A stretch of 29,457 bases of DNA from a virus. Positions 21,493 to 27,102 of the stretch are shown here, one piece after another. Below the pieces are notes generated by a model. That model saw only the letters and a list, made by a program, of their open reading frames with translations, had not been told where the DNA came from and did not search any database. The first letter of the stretch is position 1. Every line of letters begins with the position of its first letter. Location of the stretch: the IMG/VR virus record IMGVR_UViG_3300021373_002462, positions 1-29,457 of that record; one strand, written 5' to 3'. The translations under genes were made by a program, and so were the position numbers.

Positions 21493-21809
21493 TGGCTGTC
21501 GAGACGGATGATTTCCGTTCAGTATTACTTGCTGATTTTGGGCAAACCGTGACTCTGACACCTATCTCGGGTAGTCAGAGCACTTTTACAGCTATTTTTG
21601 ACGCACAGCACATGTTCGAGGAAGTCGGCGGTTCTGTGGCGTTTTCGGTTCAACAGCCTCGATTAACTTGTCGCGCATCTGATGTGAGTGCAGTAGTCGA
21701 GGGAGATTCGGTTGCCCTGACAGTTGAGGGCTCAAACAAAACGTACAAGATTCGCGCAGTCATGCCCGATGGTACTGGGATAACTGAGCTTCAACTGGAA
21801 GAGCAATGA
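21492..21809 (+). CDS. Head-tail attachment protein, gpFII-like
   Basis: 105 aa, close to lambda gpFII (117). It opens with a short helix (DDFRSVLLADFGQTVTL), then a beta barrel; FDAQHMFEEVGGSVAFSVQQ and PRLTCRASDVS are the family's typical strands, and the end KIRAVMPDGTGITELQLEE matches. It forms the lower connector ring that accepts the tail. The start overlaps the previous stop and its end overlaps the next gene (ATGA). Confidence 0.75.
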   Translation: MAVETDDFRSVLLADFGQTVTLTPISGSQSTFTAIFDAQHMFEEVGGSVAFSVQQPRLTCRASDVSAVVEGDSVALTVEGSNKTYKIRAVMPDGTGITELQLEEQ

Positions 21810-22243
21810 GTCATATTAGAACTCGAATCCGTCAAAACATCGTAACCACTTTGACGGGTTTAGATAATACAGGCAGTAACGTCTACGACAGCCGGGTCTA
21901 TCCCATGAATTCGGATACATTGCCTGGCATCTGCGTTTATACGATGGGCGAAACGTCTGGTTACATATCAATCAATCCCCCTCGCACGCTAGATAAAATG
22001 CTTACAGCCGCGGTAGAGATCTACGTTCAAATGGTAGATACCTATGATGAGACGTTAGATCAGATTGCGGCGGATGTCGAAGAGGCTCTTTACACTGACC
22101 TAAGCAGGAACGGACTAGCACAGGATACGCGCATAGTATCATTTGACAGCACCTTCTCTGGTGATGTTGAGCAACCTGTCGTTGTTGGTAAGCTTAATGT
22201 TCAAATCAGATATTCCGCGGTTGAAGGTAGCCCGGAAGGTTAG
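21806..22243 (+). CDS. Tail terminator, gpU-like
   Basis: 145 aa (gpU 131). The layout is family-like: an N-terminal helix (IRTRIRQNIVTTLTGLDNTG), a strand with LPGICVYTMGE, the central AAVEIYVQMVDTYDETLDQI leading into a helix (AADVEEALYTDL), and a final strand VGKLNVQIRY. The hexameric terminator stops tail growth and binds the head connector. The next 61 nt, up to the tube gene, contain a T-run without a stem and no convincing promoter. Confidence 0.75.
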   Translation: MSHIRTRIRQNIVTTLTGLDNTGSNVYDSRVYPMNSDTLPGICVYTMGETSGYISINPPRTLDKMLTAAVEIYVQMVDTYDETLDQIAADVEEALYTDLSRNGLAQDTRIVSFDSTFSGDVEQPVVVGKLNVQIRYSAVEGSPEG

Positions 22244-22304
22244 TCAAGGTATTTTTTTTAAGGTAAACTTGAGTTTTACGCTCGCTCGTTAAGAGGAAAC
22301 ATCA

Positions 22305-22724
22305 ATGGCTACATTTTTAGGTAAAGAAGGTGCTGTATATATCGGCACCAATGCAGTAGCAGAAGTTCGCGACTTCTCTATTGAAACAACATCAGAGATC
22401 GTCGATGCGACTGTGATGGGATCTACTGGCGACTGGATGGTTAAAAAAGCCACCCAAAAGGGCTGGAGTGCATCTATCAATTGTTACTACGACTCTAGCG
22501 ATGACGATGGTCAGAATGCTATGGGTGAAGGCACTGGTAACGCGATTGAAGATGGCACTGTTGTTGCAATCAAGTTATACCCTGAAGGCAACACAAGCAC
22601 AAAAGATTACTTCTATGGTGATCTTCTTGTAACGTCAATCAGCCGATCAGCTTCTTTTGATGGTTTGGTAGAAGTGTCCTTTTCTGGCGAAGGCACGGGT
22701 GCATTGACACGCGATCAGGTGTAA
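22305..22724 (+). CDS. Major tail tube protein
   Basis: 139 aa. It starts TFLGKEGAVYIGTNAVAEVR followed by DFSIETTSEIVDATVMGSTG, the entry strands of the gpV-type tube fold, with GWSASINCYY and EVSFSGEGTGAL at the end. It is abundant in the virion; rings stack to form the tube. It lacks the C-terminal Ig-like domain of lambda gpV, which explains the shorter length. A strong RBS, AAGAGGAAA, precedes the ATG. Confidence 0.85.
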   Translation: MATFLGKEGAVYIGTNAVAEVRDFSIETTSEIVDATVMGSTGDWMVKKATQKGWSASINCYYDSSDDDGQNAMGEGTGNAIEDGTVVAIKLYPEGNTSTKDYFYGDLLVTSISRSASFDGLVEVSFSGEGTGALTRDQV

Positions 22725-22727
22725 ACC

Positions 22728-23054
22728 ATGAAGCTTATTGATGTCGCGATAAGCCACTTCAACAGCAAAGAAATCCGAACGCTTGAGGTTCCAGAGTGGG
22801 ATACGACTCTCTACTCAAAGAATCTCACGTTGGCTGATAGAGCGAAGTGGATGAAGCTGGCGGAAGACGACAACTTGAGTTACCTAGTCTACGCCGTCAT
22901 TTTCGGAACTACGGACGCTCAGGGTGAGCCTGTTTTTGACATTGGCGACAAGCCGACGCTGCGAAGCAATGTTGACCCTGACATTGTCAGCCGTATTGCA
23001 TCATTCGTCCTCAACGTCGATGCAGATAGCGAAGAGGAACGCGAAAAAAACTGA
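22728..23054 (+). CDS. Tail assembly chaperone, gpG-like
   Basis: 108 aa. VPEWDTTLYSKNLTLADRAK (20-39) and MKLAEDDNLSYLVYAVIFGT are the conserved G-type chaperone patterns, and SRIASFVLNVDADSEEEREK closes it. It coats the tape measure during tail assembly and is not in the mature virion. It ends in a slippery sequence from which a longer GT form is made. The usual lambda position between tube and tape measure is kept. Confidence 0.8.
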   Translation: MKLIDVAISHFNSKEIRTLEVPEWDTTLYSKNLTLADRAKWMKLAEDDNLSYLVYAVIFGTTDAQGEPVFDIGDKPTLRSNVDPDIVSRIASFVLNVDADSEEEREKN

Positions 23055-23248
23055 TAGATGACCAAGGGAACGTAACGCAAGTATATTTGATGTTTGAACT
23101 TGCGGAGCGCCTTGGTCAGCCGCTCAGTACAATCCTCGAGATGACCGTCTCCGAATTTGACCAATGGATGACGTTCTACAGGGTAAAGGCAGAGAGGCAA
23201 AAAGAGCATGAGCGAAAACATCACCGCGTTTCTAAACATCGTCGCTAA
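22728..23248 (+). CDS. Tail assembly chaperone GT fusion via -1 frameshift
   Basis: 173 aa when ribosomes slip back one base at A-AAA-AAC (23045-23051), so that reading continues from CTG 23051 to TAA 23246-23248. The added 65 residues contain LFELAERL-type helix residues (YLMFELAERLGQPL), then MTVSEFDQWMTFYRVKAERQ, exactly the gpT domain signature. There is no separate start codon with a ribosome site for this part, so frameshifting is the natural reading. GT recruits the tube protein to the tape measure complex. It overlaps the tape measure start by 41 nt. Confidence 0.85.
23045..23051 (+). other. Programmed -1 ribosomal frameshift site
   Basis: The heptamer A-AAA-AAC fits X-XXY-YYZ in the zero frame and lies directly before the gpG-like stop TGA (23052-23054). 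The -1 frame is open for 65 codons with a gpT-like sequence. Confidence 0.85.
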
Positions 23249-25469
23249 AGATGATGCTAGTAATGTAATCAAGAAGGTCGCTGATAAGACATCGAAGCAA
23301 AAGAACGAAGTCGATCAGCTAATCAATTCTACTAAACGCCTGGTTGAACGTCAGAACAGGCAAGTTAGTGTCTTAAAGCAACTCAAAGCAGCTCAAGCTA
23401 ACGCCACTGACGGACAAAAAGCTCAGTTGGCTATGCTTGAGAAGCAGATCCAAGCTCAAGGCAAAGCAACTAATTCGTTAAGAATGATCCGAGGTGGCTT
23501 TGGTCAGATGGGCCACCAGGTACAGGACGTTGCGGTTCAGTTGCAAAGCGGCACTGACGCAATGATTGTTTTTGGTCAGCAGGGTTCTCAGATCGTTTCT
23601 TTATTCGGCCCCGGGGGCGCCATGATTGGTGCCTTGTTAGCCGTTGGCGCGGCTATATTTTCTGGTGTGACTATGATGTCACGAGAAGCCAAAAAAGAAC
23701 TGGAAGAGCTAACGGAAGAAATTACCAATCAAAGAAGAGAGCTGGGCTTGCTGACCGCAGCCGAACTTGACTTACAGCGACTCCAACAGCAAAAGCAAAC
23801 AGAAGAGCAGATTAAGAAGCAGGAGAAATTAGCAAAGCAAATAGAGCGAAGTGAGCGAATGCTTGCTGGCTATAAAGATCAGTTTGAGCGCGATTCTGAA
23901 ATTCAAATGATGGGTCGTGTGGAAGGCGACTTAACACCTGCATTAAAAGATTTGCAGGCTGTTATTGATGGCATTAATGAGAAATTGATTCGTCAACGTG
24001 CTGAGTTAGCTGAAGTCACGGCGGCCGGCGATGACAACACTAGACAGGCCATAGAGTCAGCTCAGGCAGAAAAAGAACGATCTGAGCGAGTCGAAGGAAT
24101 GATCCTTTCACTCATAGATCAAGCAAATAAACTTGGGCTTAACGCTCGTGAGCAAGCGTTATACACCGCAACATTGAAAGGTGCTAAGCCAGAAGAGCTT
24201 GCCGCTATTAATCGTATTTACGACAGGATAGAGGCATACAACGAACAGCAAGAGGCAATAAAAGAAGCAGCAAGAGTAGAGGCTCAACGACAGAGAGAAG
24301 CTGCAAGGGCAGAAGCTCAACAAGCAGCCAGTCTCAATCGTCTGATACAAGGACTAGAAAACTATACGCTAGGTCGAGAGGGTGTTCTCGCTAGAAACTT
24401 TGCCACTGAAACCATGATGATTCAGGGTGCAAACTTGGAGGCGATAGGATCAGAAGAGCAACGTAATAACCTGTTACTCGCGTTGCGACAGAAATTCTTA
24501 GACGATGTTCAGGCGTTGCGAAGCAAGGGATCTGAAGGCGGCACTTCCGAAGATCCAAGCTTGAAACAAGCACAAAAAATTATTGATCAGATGCGAGATT
24601 TCGGTAAGAGCGAAATTCAAATATTGGCGGAGCAAGCCAGTGCCAAAATAGCCATTTTACAAAATGCCGCGGATCAAGAAGTTATAACGCAAGCGCAAGC
24701 AGCCGAAACTATCAGACTCATAAGACAACAACTAGCCGATAATTTAGAGGAAATAAGACAAAGCTCTCATGAGAAAGAAATGCAACGAGCTCAAGAGGAG
24801 CTTGATAAGCAATTTGAAATTATTGGCGGTTATCAAACATTAGAAAACGCGGCCTCTGAGGCTTTAACTTCTGTATTTACGCATGCTCAAGATGCCGATG
24901 ACGCACTACGAGCGTTTGGTAAAACCATTGTGGATGAGGCGATCAAGGGTCTTATCAAAATGGGTATGCAACAAATCAAGAATGCGCTTATCCAAGATAT
25001 GATTGCTAAAACTGCGATGACGCAAGCGGTTGCGACTCAGACTGCCGCGGGTGCTGCTATTGCCGCGGCTATGGCTCCAGCGGCGCTTGCCACAAGCTTG
25101 GCGACGGCTGGTACTAATGCGGCTGGTGCGACGGCTGGCATAGCGGCGACTACCGCAGCTTTGAAGACAGGAATGTTGGCAAGTTTCGAGGGAGGTGGAT
25201 TTACGGGATCAGGATCACGCTCTGGTGGCGTTGACGGTCGAGGCGGCTTCCCGGCTATTCTTCACCCCAATGAAACAGTGATCGATCACCAGGGAGGTGG
25301 GATGCAACCTGTGGTCGTCAATCAAACTATCAACGTGACTACGGGCGTACAGCAGACTGTCAGGGCTGAGATAGCTAATCTCATGCCGCAGATCAGCGAA
25401 GCGGCCAAGTCGGCTGTTGCTGAAGGCAGGATGCGTGGCGGCAGTTATGGAACTCAAATGGGTGTCTAA
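23208..25469 (+). CDS. Tape measure protein, gpH-like
   Basis: 753 aa (lambda gpH 853). The N-terminus is coiled (VADKTSKQKNEVDQLINSTK), then GGFGQMGHQVQDVAVQLQSG and QQGSQIVSLFGPGGAMIGAL, the family hydrophobic segment (132-157). A long charged coiled coil follows (160-540), then an Ala-rich region and the end motif FEGGGFTGSGSRSGGVDG and FPAILHPNETVIDH, typical of gpH-type proteins that lose their C-terminus during maturation. Its length implies a tail of about 110 nm if 0.15 nm per residue holds. The start lies within the GT extension. Confidence 0.92.
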   Translation: MSENITAFLNIVAKDDASNVIKKVADKTSKQKNEVDQLINSTKRLVERQNRQVSVLKQLKAAQANATDGQKAQLAMLEKQIQAQGKATNSLRMIRGGFGQMGHQVQDVAVQLQSGTDAMIVFGQQGSQIVSLFGPGGAMIGALLAVGAAIFSGVTMMSREAKKELEELTEEITNQRRELGLLTAAELDLQRLQQQKQTEEQIKKQEKLAKQIERSERMLAGYKDQFERDSEIQMMGRVEGDLTPALKDLQAVIDGINEKLIRQRAELAEVTAAGDDNTRQAIESAQAEKERSERVEGMILSLIDQANKLGLNAREQALYTATLKGAKPEELAAINRIYDRIEAYNEQQEAIKEAARVEAQRQREAARAEAQQAASLNRLIQGLENYTLGREGVLARNFATETMMIQGANLEAIGSEEQRNNLLLALRQKFLDDVQALRSKGSEGGTSEDPSLKQAQKIIDQMRDFGKSEIQILAEQASAKIAILQNAADQEVITQAQAAETIRLIRQQLADNLEEIRQSSHEKEMQRAQEELDKQFEIIGGYQTLENAASEALTSVFTHAQDADDALRAFGKTIVDEAIKGLIKMGMQQIKNALIQDMIAKTAMTQAVATQTAAGAAIAAAMAPAALATSLATAGTNAAGATAGIAATTAALKTGMLASFEGGGFTGSGSRSGGVDGRGGFPAILHPNETVIDHQGGGMQPVVVNQTINVTTGVQQTVRAEIANLMPQISEAAKSAVAEGRMRGGSYGTQMGV

Positions 25470-26011
25470 TGGCTGACTTTGATGCGTTAAACATTGGAAT
25501 TCGTTCGATGACTATGCGGTTGCGATCTGCGACTGCAATTAGCACGTCCCCATTTACTTTTGATCAACAGGTATATCAGCATCAAGGCGTGCGATGGGAA
25601 GCAGAAGTTACGTTACCACCTTTGAAAAGAGCAGACGCGAAAAAGGTAGAAGCGTTCTTGGCTGGTTTGCGCGGTCAAGCTAATAGTTTCACGATGAGTA
25701 ATCCTCTACATGATGTTAATGCCAACGGCACGATAACTAGCGGCTCAACCAACGCAACGACAGTGACCGGGACTTTAGGAGGGGCTACAACAGGCGATTA
25801 TTTTTCTGTTGGCGGTCACCTTTACATTATTACAGATACTGGATCGGGCTCTTTCGACATCATGCCTCCCTTAAGAACAGCAGCGTCTAATGCCACCTTA
25901 GACTTTGAGTTGCCTCAAGGAGCGTGGCGACTCGCATCTAATGATATTGATTGGAATATAGATAAAGCAGGCATTTATGGCTTTACCTTTGCTTGCGTTG
26001 AGGCGATATGA
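25469..26011 (+). CDS. Minor tail tip protein, gpM-like/distal tail
   Basis: 180 aa. QVYQHQGVRWEAEVTLPPLK followed by a helix (ADAKKVEAFLAGLRG) and FTMSNPL is a pattern seen in distal-tail proteins. A Thr/Gly-rich middle (GSTNATTVTGTLGGATTGDY) suggests a beta insertion. The end GIYGFTFACVEAI closes the fold. It comes right after the tape measure, where lambda M lies, with TAATG coupling before and ATGA after. It forms the ring that starts tube assembly. Confidence 0.75.
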   Translation: MADFDALNIGIRSMTMRLRSATAISTSPFTFDQQVYQHQGVRWEAEVTLPPLKRADAKKVEAFLAGLRGQANSFTMSNPLHDVNANGTITSGSTNATTVTGTLGGATTGDYFSVGGHLYIITDTGSGSFDIMPPLRTAASNATLDFELPQGAWRLASNDIDWNIDKAGIYGFTFACVEAI

Positions 26012-26637
26012 GTAGAGGTCTTGAATCTGGAATGCTTGCGGCGACAACTGCGGATGTTGTTCGCCCGATTATGTTGGTTCAGTGCGACTTTGATAGTGGC
26101 GATCTCAATTTATGGAGCGGGGTCGGTGATCTGACGGTAGATTCTGTCACTTATATTGGCGCTGGCACTCTATTGACGATTAGCGGTGTCAATGAATCAA
26201 CAGAGCTTACTGCGAGCGGTGTGACAGTAACTTTGTCAGGCGTGACAGAGCCTCTTATCTCTAAAGCCAGGGATGAAAATTATCAAGGCAGAGAGCTGAA
26301 GATTCTGCTAGGCGCGATGGATTCTACTAATAGTGTCATCGACGACCCTGTAATCATCTTCAGTGGCTTTATGGATGTAATGATAATCCAAGATGGCGGA
26401 GAGACAGCGACAATTGCAGTCCAGGTTGAGAACAGACTTATTGAGTTTCAGCGAAATAGGGTCAGACGCTACACGGCAGAAGATCAAAAACTAGACTATC
26501 CCACGGATAAAGGCTTGGAGTTTGTAGCGGAGATAGCAGAGAAGGAAATTGTCTGGGGGAGATCACAAGCTACGCCGCAAACTCCGCCTGGAGGAGGTGA
26601 TACAGATTATGATGAGGGCGACAGACATCATGATTAG
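26008..26637 (+). CDS. Minor tail tip protein, gpL-like (DUF2163 type)
   Basis: 209 aa. The sequence VRPIMLVQCDFDSGDLNLWS, then GTLLTISGVNESTELTASGV and the later EFQRNRVRRYTAEDQKLDYP is characteristic of gpL/DUF2163-like tail proteins, which form the hub above gpJ. The end is a low-complexity acidic tail (GGGDTDYDEGDRHHD). No Cys cluster, seen in lambda gpL for an iron-sulfur site, is present: only one Cys is found. One TATCCCACGG copy is read as Tyr-Pro-Thr. Confidence 0.75.
   Translation: MSRGLESGMLAATTADVVRPIMLVQCDFDSGDLNLWSGVGDLTVDSVTYIGAGTLLTISGVNESTELTASGVTVTLSGVTEPLISKARDENYQGRELKILLGAMDSTNSVIDDPVIIFSGFMDVMIIQDGGETATIAVQVENRLIEFQRNRVRRYTAEDQKLDYPTDKGLEFVAEIAEKEIVWGRSQATPQTPPGGGDTDYDEGDRHHD
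26497..26506 (+). repeat. TATCCCACGG dispersed motif, copy in gpL-like gene
   Basis: Exact + strand copy, preceded by C and read as Tyr-Pro-Thr-Asp. It is the only exact copy in the late tail genes; TATCCCCCGG at 16620-16629 is a one-mismatch relative. Confidence 0.7.
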
Positions 26638-26649
26638 TGAGGTAAACAG

Positions 26650-27099
26650 GTGAAGTTTGCTCATGAAAATTTAAGCAATGTGAAAGATGAAATCCTTCCT
26701 TTGTTAGATGAGCACTGGGAGGAAATAGCTCTGAATAAAGACGTTATTAAGCTCAATCCTGATTGGGAGGCATACGCGGCTTATGACTCGATTAATGCGT
26801 TGCGTGTATATACAGCCAGGGATAACGGCGCCCTGGTTGGTTACTTTGTGCTTTTAGTCAATCGGTCATTGCATTACAAAGATCATCTGTTTGCCGTGAA
26901 CGATATCATCTTCCTAAAAAAAGAAGTCAGGCTAGGAATGACAGGTGTCAAGCTAATCAAATATGCGGTCAAGTGCTTGGAAGAAGAAGGCGTGTCTAAG
27001 ATTATGATTAACACTAAGATCCATCAGCCTTTCGATGCGGTTTTAGAACGGCTCAATTTTAAGTGCATTGAGCGCGTTTATTCTAAGTGTCTGAGGTAA
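26650..27099 (+). CDS. GNAT-family acetyltransferase in the tail operon
   Basis: 149 aa from a GTG start (GAGG upstream). The fold pattern fits GNAT: an N-terminal helix pair (VKDEILPLLDEHWEEIAL), strands LRVYTARDNGALVGYFVLLV, then HLFAVNDIIFLKKEVRLGMT, where the strand with VRLGMTGVKL stands at the acetyl-CoA-binding turn, and a last FDAVLERLNFKCIERVYSK typical of GNAT ends. The substrate is unknown. It lies between gpL- and gpJ-like genes, where lambda has K and I. It may modify a tail protein or a host component. Confidence 0.75.
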   Translation: MKFAHENLSNVKDEILPLLDEHWEEIALNKDVIKLNPDWEAYAAYDSINALRVYTARDNGALVGYFVLLVNRSLHYKDHLFAVNDIIFLKKEVRLGMTGVKLIKYAVKCLEEEGVSKIMINTKIHQPFDAVLERLNFKCIERVYSKCLR

Positions 27100-27102
27100 C
27101 TC

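Noticed and set aside
22244-22304. T-run after the gpU-like gene as a terminator
   Set aside because: No GC-rich stem precedes the T-run.
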